Shown here: positions 50,964 to 63,600 of the stretch, piece by piece
How the letters are laid out: each line of letters starts with the position of its first letter
Position numbering within the stretch: position 1 is the stretch's first letter
Assembly (NCBI GenBank): GCA_037043235.1
Contig: JAWRVZ010000087.1
Coordinates: 758,501 to 822,500, forward strand
Source of the DNA: Rhodeus uyekii
Taxonomy: Eukaryota > Chordata > Actinopteri > Cypriniformes > Acheilognathidae
Direction: 5' to 3'
Length of the DNA stretch: 64,000 bases
Program-made: the position numbers and the translations under genes
Notes under the pieces: model-generated
The model's database searches: none
The model's input: only the letters and a program-made list of their open reading frames with translations
Told to the model about the DNA's origin: nothing

Positions 50964-51072
50964 AGATGAGGCGTAAATGAATACGGCAAATGTGATGTGT
51001 CTGTATATGACAGTGATGACGGTCTTTGCTTGGTGATGCTCAACTTCTGAATTGTGTGATTGTGTTTGGAAA

Positions 51073-51078
51073 AATAAA
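51073..51078 (+). terminator. Poly(A) signal of hatching-enzyme gene
   Basis: AATAAA 110 bp after the stop codon. Confidence 0.75.
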
Positions 51079-51329
51079 GCCAATCAAAGCATCAAACCAC
51101 TTAAGTTTTTGATTGTGTGCTGTTTTATTACTCATCACAAGTAATACAAGAATGAGGTTTCCTCAGAACGATCAGGGCACAATAGAGTTTTCTGCTGGCT
51201 GGTCAAACACATTATTGAATTTTACTCGACCCACCAAAAATAAATCTTTAGACATTTTAATGTGAGACAGTAAAAACAATAAAAGTTATCAAATAAGTTT
51301 TCAGTGACATACTGAAAGTATGGGTGGAC

Positions 51330-51600
51330 ACAGAGGTTACAAAACGGAAACAGGTTTATTGCAGTCAGGACACGATACAGTGAACTGATGAACAGGTAAA
51401 CACATAGGGAATAGTGAGAGGCTTAACTTGAGTGGTAAACAGAGAATATCTTGGAGTTTTTGGAATCACTTGGAACCTTGGAAGCGGGTCTTTAGGAATC
51501 CCGGAATAGCACAGAATAGCATGAGCTGTGACCAGACACTGAGTGCAGGGTGAGGGCTGATATAGGGCTTTCGTGACTGGGAACGAGTGGGCGGAGCCCC
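51330..51600 (-). repeat. Probable LTR remnant
   Basis: Contains caggtttattgcagtcagga (minus-strand AATAAA near the end) and gagtgggcggagcc, like the Gypsy solo LTRs in this window. Clear ends are not found. Confidence 0.35.
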
Positions 51601-51644
51601 TTATGATGAATAATTGAAAAAAAGAAAGAAAGAAAAAAATACGT

Positions 51645-52240
51645 TTTTGCAAGACCACAATTGTTCTGTTTATTTCTATTTATTTCTGTGTGGCAAAAAT
51701 GAAAATGTTTGTACAAATATGGTTCTTACAGTTTCCTTAAAAGAAAAGAACATTAAGTGACAATTTAAGTATAAAAATAGATCTAAAGCATAGTTTGGCC
51801 AAGGATAAATATACTGTAATTTGTCACCACAATTTCACTCAAAGATGGAATGAGGTTTTTATCCATAAAACACAAGAATGAGAGGATGGTGATAGAGACT
51901 TTCAAGATCCAAAAACCTCATTGAGTAATCGATTATTGATTCCTGTGTTATTCAAAGCTCATTTGATTGCTTTGTGTGAAAAATTATATATTTCTGAGCC
52001 ATGGCAATTTCATCTGGGTAACTCAATTGAAATATTATTCTGAGGCCAAAAGAGAGAAATATTTTGTTTATTCTCACTGTATATTACTATGCATGTAGAA
52101 ATAAGCATTCTTTAGATAGGTCTCTATTTCAGGGAAGTCCTTTGAACAAATGACTGTAATTGAACTCTTCCTCAAGAAACATAACTTTCAAAAGACTAAA
52201 TGATCACAGTCTTTGTTTAAATCAAGTAAATCTACAGTAG
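51645..52240. repeat. Hatching-enzyme upstream block, copy 2
   Basis: Diverged duplicate of 47125-47720 in the same orientation, but followed by repeats rather than by a second protease gene. Confidence 0.7.
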
Positions 52241-52319
52241 ACACCCAGCCAAAAATTTTTGGTTCCCAGAACTGAGAAATCGTCATGTGCGCCTTGGAAA
52301 ATTATTTAATTCACCTAAT

Positions 52320-53100
52320 TTGTCACGTAGAGGTGCTGCTGGTTGATTCAAAATTCTCCTCGTGCCTAAACTGGACCAAAAGCGCAGGGAGGGAGGGAGG
52401 GAGGGGGACCAGGAGGAAGACATGACATAACATGGAACATGAAAGATGACCAGTCCAGAAACAAATTAAAGAGTCCAGGGAGGAGTGGAGGGTGGAAGGA
52501 ACCAGGGGGGGAAACCAGAAGCAGGGGGCGTCAAGCAGAACAAGGTCCCAGGGCGGAGTCGGAGGCAGAAGGAACCATGGCAACGGCCGGGTGGCGGATG
52601 GAGCCCTGGAGACGACTGACTGCGACGATGTCACTGCGGAAGGTCCCGATGGAGCCGACGACCCGATAGCCCCGAAGGACACCGCTGGATCTGGAGGCCA
52701 AGGCGGATCCGCAGCGACGAGCGTCCGAGGCAAGATTGACGGGAACGAGGTCAGACTCGCAGGCGGTGTAACCGAGGACTAAGGCGTAGCTGGGGGGAAG
52801 GAGGAGCCAGCCGAAGGTGGAGGCCAGGTGACGATGGACCAAGGTGAAACCAGGGGGACAAGGGAACCCGCTATGGCAGAGGGATGTCGGTGGAGCCGAG
52901 GGAGGGAGGAGCCAAGGAGAAGCCTACGTGTCGACGGGCTGAGATGGAATGAAGGACACTGAGGTAGGAGGTGAAATCCCAGGACCCTCAGTGCCTTGCG
53001 ATGCCGGTGGTTCGATGACACATGGCGGCTCCTGGGTGTTGATGGGAGCTGGCGATGGGGCGCAGGACAATGGCAGATTTTGGAACAAGTGGGAGGGAGA
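52320..53100 (-). repeat. Purine-rich repeat, possible retroelement internal fragment
   Basis: Plus strand rich in gga and agg, with (ggga)n at 52387-52405. The minus strand has several overlapping Pro/Ser/Leu-rich frames (52733-52323, 52842-52531, 53021-52779). It resembles Pro-rich Gag linkers of fish LTR elements, but no domain can be assigned. Confidence 0.3.
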
Positions 53101-53978
53101 CAACTTCAGGGAATTGAATTTATATCAGATGCATGTTGCATTTTTAATTACAAAACACACTTCCACCTGTTGGAATTCGGAATATCAAAGTTGATGAAAA
53201 AGTTCAAGTTCAGTTGGCTTCGAATAAACCCCAAGCAGGGGATCATCAAAATATCATAGACTTATGTGCGAAAGAATTGAAGACAGTGAAGCTGTGAATT
53301 ATTTTGAAATAAGTGCATATGGTTTAATTTCCAATGAGTCTCCTTAATATGTTCAAAAGGTTCATACGTTGAATCATCAAGGCAGTGTTGACAATAAGTT
53401 CTTAATACTTACGTGGGCGTTTACTACTTACTACTGCTTGAGCTGCAAGGTAGCAGCACGTTACAATAAATCAAATTTCAGACATGGATTTCCTGAAACA
53501 GTATTAACAAGATGGCATAAACTGCTCGTGATTTAGCATTGCTGAAATCAAAGCACCAGGAAGGATTAGAGCTGCTCTTGCTTGTGTGAACTGATGGGCA
53601 TTTAGAGTACGAGCCGAGACTGAATCTGTTGCGCGGTTTGCTGAGGCCTTGTGGCGGCAGCCTGACGCTGGAGGAAAGGCTGGTCCTTGTGGGAAGAGGG
53701 CAGCATTGCCCGAGACTTGCTGCTCAACGAGCCTTATTATCCTTTCTCAATGGCAGGAACGACAAAAATGGCCGAAGTAGATTTGCTGAATGTGGATGTT
53801 TCGCTCGTGGTTGCGAGGACAGGCCTCGCGTCTCATTGTGCGTTTGCTTGATTGTTGCTCGGAACCCGTTTGTTTGGTTTGGCACCCGTGATATAATGCT
53901 GAGGGTGATATAATATGATCAGTACGGTGTTAGGCGGAGGAGAATTGCTCCTGAAGCAAGAGGATTTCGTAGAAATTT
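53101..53978. other. Spacer, nothing recognised
   Basis: A 94-codon frame at 53629-53913 lacks splice context and known motifs. Confidence 0.35.
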
Positions 53979-54522
53979 TGTCATGGAACGACAAGAGGAG
54001 GACTCAAGTGCAGGGGAAGGTAAAGGATTTATTGTAACAAACATAAATCATAACACGGGAAACCAAAAACCCACGAGGGGGAAACCATTAACTGAAACAT
54101 GTAACTAAGACAACCATGACCCACAACCAACCGGAGAACAACCGGAGAACAGAAAGAACGACGCCACGAAGGACATCAACACACGGGGATATTTAAAGGG
54201 CACACGAGGGGAGGAGTGATCAGAAACAGCTGAATAATTAGCTGAATAATTACGGGAAACAAGAAGGCGGGGCAGACGCTAACAAGACACAAACGCGCGA
54301 CAAACGCAACCGCGCATCGCCGCGTGTTTACAAAGCATGCGAGACATGCGCAACGGGTGAACAAACCCACTGCGCAACAATGACAACAAACAGACACATG
54401 GACCCAAGGGCGCGCCCATGACATAACGCGCCCTCACACGAAACGCGGGAGGAAGAGCAGTGCCACGGTTCCGTCCACTATGAACACTAGAAACCGAAAC
54501 TAAACCTGACAGAACCGTGACA
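53979..54522 (-). repeat. Solo LTR with 5-bp target duplication
   Basis: 544 bp, tgtcatggaacg to aaccgtgaca, flanked by aattt at 53974-53978 and 54523-54527. An AATAAA signal on the minus strand sets the orientation. Not closely similar to the solo LTR at 15450, although the terminal tgtcatg/gtgaca is shared. Confidence 0.85.
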
Positions 54523-54527
54523 AATTT

Positions 54528-55316
54528 CATCTGACGTGAAGAACTCGCTTCCGGCTGTATCGCGATTGGAAGGCGGAGTCAAAATGCTGTAAACTGTCAA
54601 GAGGTGTAGGTGAATCTCAACATGTCTATACATGCTTTCTCTCATGCTGATAGGATGAGGTGTAATTGCTGATGACGAGTTGATTGCATCCTGATGATTT
54701 AATGATTTAATCCATTGAACGTGCTCCTCCCGAACTTTGTTAATAAAACATCATATACAAACTTAACTAAAAGGGCCAGTAAAGTACTGTAGATTTTACA
54801 AGATATTTCTGAAAATATTGGTAGATACCAAGATTACTCCTACTGTGAAATTAATGCAATGATCAACCTGTAATATACTGTAATTTCACCCACGCGAAAA
54901 AATTTGCACTATACATTACAATGTGACATTAAAATCTCTATCACTACTTACATTTAATGGCTTCAAACTTTTAGGAAAAATATACAGTGTTAAATGAGTG
55001 TGTAACTCATTTTTAATTCATACCATTTAGAACTGGGTTTGGAATTAATGTAATAAGTGTAACTGATATTAAGTTTACTTAATTTGTATTCAAGTCTGTT
55101 TGTCTCAATATTTGATACAATATCCTCATAATTTCATTTTAAACATTTTAATATCATATCTTGTAGGAAACAATTTTAGTCTAATTCAAACTCAAATCGA
55201 ATCATAAACAATAATCATTATATATACACACTATATAAACACAAAAAAATGAATAATGAGTAATAATGAATAAAGAAGAAATAGTCAGATGACACATTTT
55301 GAGGTGCTCATTCAGA
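54528..55316. other. AT-rich 3' flank of vitellogenin C
   Basis: No gene or named repeat is seen. Confidence 0.45.
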
Positions 55317-55322
55317 TTTATT
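55317..55322 (-). terminator. Poly(A) signal of vitellogenin C
   Basis: AATAAA on the minus strand, 72 bp beyond the stop codon at 55396-55394. Confidence 0.8.
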
Positions 55323-55393
55323 GAAATGAAGGCATTCATTTTCAACTTTCTTAAAAAAATTTGTAATAGGTTCTACTGAGCCAAGAATTGGGT

Positions 55394-58300
55394 TTAAGCA
55401 CACTGCTCATTGCAGCGACAGGCCAGATGAGCATCTGTAGTCTCTGACATATCTACACTCTTCTCATACATTCCGTCAAACTTGTTGAGGTTGGATTCTG
55501 TAACACAAGATATAAAAATGTAAGTACATTCAGAAAGTAGTTGTAATACTTGTTGAGTGTGTTGAGCTGACGTGCGATGCGGAGAAAGGCTTGGAAACAC
55601 GGAGTACGGAATCAAACTTTAATGAAAACAAAACAGCACATGAGAGTGCAAAAACAAGGAGGCATCCACACGATGAAAAAACTACACAACATAATAAACT
55701 TTAACAACTGACAAACTGGGGAGTGAACAAGGAGAACTTAAATGCTGACTATGATTGACTGGAACACAAAACACCTGTGACTAATATGTGATGGAGGGGA
55801 CTGGGTGACGGTGAGAAAAGGAACGGGGAACATGTGACATGGCAAGGCAAACTAAGAGTCCATGGAAAGGTGAAAATAACAACATAACCGTGACATCACA
55901 CCCCCGTCCCGGCAGGCGCGACCTCGCGCCGGAGAACAACAACACTGGGCGAGGGGGGCGTGACCAGCTGGATGACCGGCGGTGGCTTCGGCGGGACCGG
56001 CAGGGGTGCCGGCGGTGGCTCCGGCGGGACCGGCAGGATCGGCTGGGACGCCGGCGGCGGAGCAGGCGGGGCCGGCTGGGGCGCCGGCGGTGGAGCAGGC
56101 GGTGCCGGCTGGGGCGCCGGCGGTGGCGCAGGCGGTGCCGGCTGGGGCGCCGGCGGTGGAGCAGGCGGTGCCGGCTGGGGCGCCGGCGGTGGAGCAGGCG
56201 GTGCCGGCTGGGGCACCGGCGGTGACTCAGGCGATGCCGGCTGGGGCGCCGGCGGTGACTCAGGCGGTGCCGGCTGGGGCGCTGGCGGTGACTCAGGCGG
56301 TGCTGGCTGGGGCGCTGGCGGTGACTCAGGCGGTGGCGGTGGAGGCGGCTGGGGCGCCGGCGTTGGCGCGGGGGAGTCCCGGAATTCCGGCGGTGGCTCT
56401 ATGAGGCCCCAGAGTTCTGGCGGCTCTGGGGCTCGGGGAAGCAGTCCAGGCAGCTCAGGCGGGTCGGGCCACGGCAGCTCAGGCTCTGGCGGGTCGGGCC
56501 ACGGCAGCTCAGGCTCTGGCGGGTCGGGCCACGGCAGCTCAGGCTCTGGCGGGTCGGGCCACGGCAGCTCAGGCTCTGGCGGGTCGGGCCACGGCAGCTC
56601 AGGCTCTGGCGGGTCGGGCCACGGCAGCTCCAGGGGTTCGGCCGCTCGGGGAAACAATTCTTCGGGCTCGGCCGCTCGGGGAAACAATTCTTCGGGCTCG
56701 GCCGCACGGGGAAACAATTCTTCGGGCTCGGCCGCACGGGGAAACAATTCTTCGGGCTCGGCCGCACGGGGAAACAATTCTTCGGGCTCGGCCGCACGGG
56801 GAAACAATTCTTCGGGCTCGGCCGCACGGGGAAACAATTCTTCGGGCTCGGCCGCACGGGGAAACAATTCTTCGGGCTCTCTTGCCACGGGACTCGGCTC
56901 TCTTGCCGCGGGACCCGGCTCTCTACCCCGATTACGGCGGCGACTGCGGCGCGGTGACTCAGGCGTAGTGACCAGGATCGTTGGCTCGGACGCTGAGACC
57001 GGGATTGATGGCATGGTTACCGGTTGCTGCTGTCTGGATCGGGGATGGAGGTGGTCCAGACACCGCTGTATCGTTTTTACCCAGGTAAGGCCCGCGGTGT
57101 CTGGGGGGTTCCCGGCGAAATGGTGGGTCGCCCCGATCCAGAACAGCGCGGTGATGGTGTCGTCCGGTAACGGAGCGCGGCATGCCATGTAAAGAAATTC
57201 CATGGCATACCGGCCAAAGTCCTGGTTGCGCATAAGCGCGATGGTCAAGAGCTCCTGCTCATAATCCATCTGGATGTAGTCTATTTAGGCGACTAAACCT
57301 GGTCAGTTGTTCTGTAATACTTGTTGAGTGTGTTGAGCTGACGTGCGATGCGGAGAAAGGCTTGGAAACACGGAGTACGGAATCAAACAGAAATACTTTA
57401 ATGAAAACAAAACAGCACATGAGAGTGCAAAAACGAGGAGGCATCCACACGATGAAAAAACTACACAACATAATAAACTTTAACAACTGACAAACTGGGG
57501 AGTGAACAAGGAGAACTTAAATGCTGACTATGATTGACTGGAACACAAAACACCTGTGACTAATATGTGATGGAGGGGACTGAGTGACGGTGAGAAAAGG
57601 AACGGGGAACATGTGACATGGCAAGGCAAACTAAGAGTCCATGGAAAGGTGAAAATAACAACATAACCGTGACAGTAGTGGTATATATTCCCAATTCAGA
57701 CAATATTATGTTAATCACTTTGCATATTGTTTGGCCTATTCAGTTCGTGGTAATATTATTAAATGTTAGTGTTGATATTATTAAATGTTAGTGTGTCAGT
57801 GTAAATGTTAATATTATTAAATTTACATCAATTCCTAGATTGAGTCATATCAATATTCAAAAAAGTAATGAAATCACTTACCAGTGGACAGGCAGTGGTA
57901 TCCAGTAGTGACAAGTGCGGTTCTGATCGGTTCACAGCCTGGCAGACAGCGCAGCACAGGCTCAACAGAGTAGCATTTAGATTGCCGTCCGTTCAAAATT
58001 GCTTGCTTCTCCAACTTCACACTTTCCAGTTTCATGCGGCATTCTGTTAAAGGAAAAATATTTGTTTGTTTCATTAAATCTTTAAAACTGAATATATTGT
58101 TACATTGTAATACACAGCGTCAGACAAATCTTACGACTGGCATCACGGCAGCTCTCAGCAGGAAGCACCCATGAATGAGCAAAGCTGACTGAGCTCTTTG
58201 TCAGGTATCCACTGGGTGTGGTGTACTCCTGTCTGATCTCTCCATCAGCCTTTCCGCAGAGTCCACAGGTTTTTCCCTTCATCCAGTCCGTAACTTGAAT

Positions 58301-60611
58301 CTATAAATGTATCAAACTCTAGGTAATGTGTTTTGTTGCAGAAATACAGGAGCAGATAAACACTCATTAACTTCCAGTCACCTTCCAATGACCACAGGCA
58401 AAGTAGACTTCCTGAAGCCCCTGACTTGGAGCATTAAGTGACAAACCGTCAGCCTTCTTCTTGATCTGGATGGAGCCTAAATCAGAAGTGCATTTTAATG
58501 TATATTAGCTAAACATTCTCTGCGGATTAAGTCAAAGAGACCACATTAGAACCTACCTGAGTGATGCTGAAAGGGAAGACTGCTTAAGGGAACTTCCATT
58601 TCATTAACTTTAACTTTTGCGTTGGTGCCCAAACAATACAAGTCTACCTCGCTGTTAAAGACAGATGATCAACTCAGTGTGATGGTAATACAATTATGAT
58701 CACAATAAATAAATCTGCAGATTCAATGGCTAGTTCACAACGGAGTGAACTTACATGTCAGCAAGCTTAACGTGCAGGCGGTTTTCTTCAGACTGTTCAT
58801 CCTTCTTCAACAGGACAACAAATTTCATCTCAGGTGTGCAATCCTGAGCCAAGACTTGGTAGCAGGACATGGGCATTTCGTTCTTGTATTTCCTGTTGTT
58901 GAAGGTGGTGATTGTGTCCTGCCTCATGCTGCACTGAGCTAGAAACAAAGATAGTTATATTTAGAGATTATATTTAATACAAATGTTATATTTATATCGG
59001 AATTATTGTATTTTATGTCACCTGTGGTGTAATCATTGATATAGCTCTGGGGACTGAACGACATGTCCTGATCATTAGAAGGAGAAAGAGTTCCATCTTG
59101 ATTGATGGGAACATTGACGGGGAGAGGAATAGTCATCCTTGATAGTGTCATCTAGAGAAGCAGAAAATAGTTAAAGTAGATTTTTTGTTTTTTTATTTAT
59201 CTCTGAGTAGGTCATAGTTTTATTAGCCACTCACCTCTGGAGACCTAGCAATGATGTTCATGGTCCTCTTAGTTGGGAAAGACACAGTCAGTTCAATCTC
59301 TTTCTCACTGTTCCTTGTTTTTTCATAACTGAATCCTGCCTGAACAGCTGCCATAGGGATGTACTTTGACAGCCTGTTTGAAAAGTGATACATAAGGTAA
59401 AAGTGTTCCAAACATAACATTTCTACAGTTACCACAATCCAGTTTATGATCTTTCAGTTTACTTTTTGGCATAGGTGATGGCAGTAACTGGAAGCCTTTC
59501 ACATTCCAACTCCAGACGGACAGCAGGGAATTCTCCAAAGATTCCAGTCTCAGCTTTGGTAAGAATTTTATATGTTTGACATTCTGGACCCCAAGAAATC
59601 TTGCTCTGAAGTAGAAAATGTAAGTAAAACTAAGACTAGCAGAACATCAAGGACAGAATTGGACAATTGTGTCATTTGGAGGAATCTTACAGTGACTTTG
59701 TGCTTGCTCAGCAGGACACCGTCGGCACAAAATTTCCAATTGTCATTCTCAGCAATGGAAGAAACAATGAGCTGCACTCTTGCATTTGGCTTGTCAAAGA
59801 AAGCAGCAAGCTGGTAACCCAACATCTTGTGGTCATCTCTCACAGTACGGGCAATGACCGCAAAAACAGGTGGGACAGAGTTCCCAAGATATTTCGTCTA
59901 AAAGAATGAATGAGTATTTAAGAAATTCATTCAAGTAGTGTGAAATTCCTTTGTGGTTTTTTTGTAGACAAATCAAATCAAAGAAATTGGTTCACCTGTT
60001 TCTGGATATTCTCAAAGCTAGATCCAGAGCTTCCACTGCTTACTCCCTTTGAGGGTCCATGGTGTGCCAAGAACTGCAAGCAAAGTTTTTGCATAGTACT
60101 AACTGTACTGGAAGGAACTTAATCTCTCCAAATGGAGATATATAATAATGTGTTCATTTAAACCTGTGGAAAGTACGAGCTAAAAGTAGTCCTTAGTAAT
60201 TACCTGATTTTTGTGGAATTTCCTGAAGGACTGTCTGTCATATGAAGTCTGGAACCCCAATACAAAGAAATAAGAATTAATAAAATGATGGCTGAAAATA
60301 TAAATGTTAGCTAGAAGTTTTGGTATAGCACTAATTATACTGGAAGCAGCTTAATCTCTCCAAACATAAATATACATGAATGTGTTAATTTAAAGATTTG
60401 GAATTTAATGAGCACATTTTTTTTAGAAATCTTAATATTTTTTGTAGAAATTCCCGAAGGACTCCCCATTATAGCCAGTCTGAAAACCCATGAGAAAGAA
60501 ATAGAAAATTAATAACAATGTGAGAGATTAATGATATAAATGTTAGCAAAACAGGAAGCAAATGTTTTGTATAGTATTAACTGTACTAGATGCAACTTAA
60601 TCTCTCCAAAC

Positions 60612-60650
<39 letters not shown>

Positions 60651-63600
60651 AATGTGTTCATTTTAATCTTTGTATAGTAATGAGTAAAAAGTATTCCATG
60701 GTAATAACCTGATTTTTGTAGAAAGGGTGTTTCTGATGTTTCCTGAAGGGTTTCCTCTTATGGGCAGTCTAAAAACCATAAGAAAGAAATTAGAATGAAA
60801 AAAAAAGTAAGAGAGATCAATGATTTATATGTTAGCTAAACCGCAAGCAACGTTTTTGTATAGTTTTAACTGCACAGGAAGCAATTTTAAACATGTAAAA
60901 GTAAAAAGTAAAAAGTATTCCAAAGTAATTACCTGCTTTTTGCGGAAATTCCTGAAGGACTCCCTGTCATAAGAAGTCTGAAAACCAATAAAAAAAGAAA
61001 AGAAAATGAATAAAAATATGAGAAAGCAAAGATTTTGTATAGTACCAGTTGAACTGGAAGCAACTTAATCTCTCCAAACATAAATATACAAGGATATGTT
61101 AATTGTAACCTTTGGAAAGTAACAAGCAAAAAGTATTCCAAAGTAATGACCTGATTTTTGTGTAAATCCGTGATGGGCTCCCCGTTATAGTCAGTCTGAA
61201 AACCCATGAGAATGATACAGAGAATAAATAACAATCTGAGAGATTGATGATATAAATGTTATCTAAACTGGAAGTAAAGGTTTTGTATAGTATTAACTGT
61301 ACTGGAAGCAACTTAATCTCTCCAAACAGAGATATATAAGAATGTGTTCATTTGAACCTTCGGATAGTAATGAGCAAAAAGTATTCCATAGTAATGACCT
61401 GATTTTTGTGGAAATTCCTGAAGGGTTTCCTGTTATAAGCAGCCTAAAAACCATAAGAAAGACATTAGAATTAATAAAAATGATGAAAGACTGATGATTT
61501 AAATGTTTATGTCCAAGCTTTCAAACAAGATCCAATGTCCTCACCTCAGTCATACGAGAGCTGGACATGGAGGAGCTTGAACTGCCGCTGCTGTGGGCAT
61601 TGCGGCCGTTGCGGTCATTTTGGTGGATGTTGCGGCTGTTGCTGCTGGTGCGGATTTTGCGGCTGCTGCTGCTGCTGCTAACGCTGCGGTCATTGCGGCG
61701 ACTGCTGCTACTGCTGCTGCTGCTGCTGCGGTAATTGCGGTTGTTGCTGCTGCGGCTGTTTGGCGTGCGGTTGCTGCTGCTGTGGCTGCTGCTGCTGCTG
61801 CTGCTTTCAGAACTGGACCCATACTTATCTTCAGTGTCCAGGATTTCCTTCAGTTTCAACAGGAAATCCTTTCCTTCTGGACTCTCTTCATCAATGAGAT
61901 GGATTTTCTTAAGGAGCTTCTCAGCAGCTCTAGGGCCAACATGGACTTCAAGCTCAAGTCTTTCAACTGCAGGACCTTCAACTACAGCCAAAATTATATT
62001 TATCATTATTTTGCTTGAAAATATGTGTGACTAATCAATGTAATCTTTTATGAAATAATACCTCTTTTCACTGTAGCACGGGCTGAGTGCTGTCCAATTA
62101 TGTAGAAGACTGTAGCATTACTGATAGAAGAAGCACTGTGAGATTGCACCTCAATGCACCCCTTGGTTTCAATGAATTGGAAAGCATGACAAAGAGTCTT
62201 GTGATAAGGAGTAGCAGCTCTCACAGGAGTCTCGTCTGATCTTTCTGAGGACTGAAAAAGTAATTGAGTATTATTTCAAGACTCTCCATTTTAAAATTTG
62301 AAGCCAATGAATGTTCACATATTAATCCATCCATCATGTGTGTGTTAAAAATTCACCCAATAATCAGCTGGAGTCTGGGCATTTTGCATGGTGAACTTAG
62401 GGACTAAGGGAACAATCCTCTCAGCATTGGGCTCCTCGATATTTCTGGCCACAGCAATAGTCTCAAAGCTGTTGAAACAAGAAAATATTGGACGAAACTT
62501 TTTCATTTTATTTGGAGGAAATTCATTCATCATCTTTGCCACACTGGCAAGACTAAGATCGTTTTACCTCACAGCAGCAATGTGTTCAGGAACCTCAACC
62601 GGCAGAGCCTCCACCTTGAAAAAGTCGCCTTTGAGAATGTCCGCTCTTGCAGATACTTTTCCAGGGGCAATTATACGGATTTCTCCTTTTACCATAACAG
62701 CAGCTTGCATCAAGGCAGTGTTCACTCCCATCACAGCAAATTTCTGCACAGCAATACTGAAACAAGAATAAGGGAGGATGTGTTTTAAAATGTTGTATTA
62801 TTCTTGGCTTCATGCATTTTTAGGTGTACCTTGGTCTAGCTTCAACTTGAAGTTTAACATCAGTCTTTTTCAGCTGCTCAAGATTCATAGTCATCTCCTC
62901 ATGGAGAGGTGTAATGGTGGCTGTAACTAGAAAGATGAAAAAAGGAATATAAGACTAAGTGATCCTCAATCTTATTTCAAAGGAAAGAACACTAAACATT
63001 CTAAGAGACAGAAAAAATACCATTGAGACTTCCAGCAGCGACAGCAGTAGTGTACAAACTGAGCTCCATGGGAAAACCAACTGCTGTTGGCACGATACGA
63101 CGCACTTCAGATGCCAGCAGGGGTTTGGCATACTGGAAGGAAATTCCTTTCTGCAAAGCTTCAATACCATGCTTAAACAGTTCACATGGTTTGTTTCCAT
63201 TGGCAATCTAGGGATGTTTGTAAAATGTAAACAAATCCAATAAGAATTACTGAAATATTTCAAGTAATAAGTTAAATGAGAATTATGCTTTGAAAAAACA
63301 CGATCCATGAACATACTTGTTCAATGATGGTCCTGTTAATTTTGGCATACGCAACTTCCTGTCCAAACAGTTTTACATATGCTGAAGCCCATGGCTGATT
63401 GGTTGGCAGAGCCTTCCAGTTTATGAGCTGAAAATGTAAATGAGATTTTTTTTGTACATGTCACATATTAAACTTAATATAATTTAAAAAAATGCAAATA
63501 ACTTACTGTTCTCAGTGTCCGCTTAATCTTTGTGATACGGTCAACACTTTCATCTGCAGCGTGAGATTTCATAAGAGCCTCCTGGATTCCTTCAGTTCTC

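Larger units (their letters stand above)
55542..57674 (-). mobile_element. Complete non-autonomous LTR retrotransposon in a vitellogenin C intron
   Basis: LTRs at 55542-55895 and 57313-57674 start tgtaatacttg and end accgtgaca, and differ mainly by an 8-bp indel. The whole is flanked by gtagt at 55537-55541 and 57675-57679. A polypurine-like gggacgggggtgtga on the minus strand precedes the left (3') LTR. The interior of 1.4 kb holds one ORF and no pol. It lies in the last intron in the gene's own orientation, so its LTR polyadenylation signals could act on the host transcript. Confidence 0.93.

Noticed and set aside
55960..57192. 410-codon Gly/Ser-rich plus-strand frame
   Set aside because: It is antisense to the repeat ORF of the LTR element; 30- and 33-bp repeats keep several frames open.
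61593..62018. Poly-Ala and Leu-rich plus-strand frames and a poly-Ala minus-strand frame
   Set aside because: They are other-frame readings of the AGC-rich phosvitin exon.
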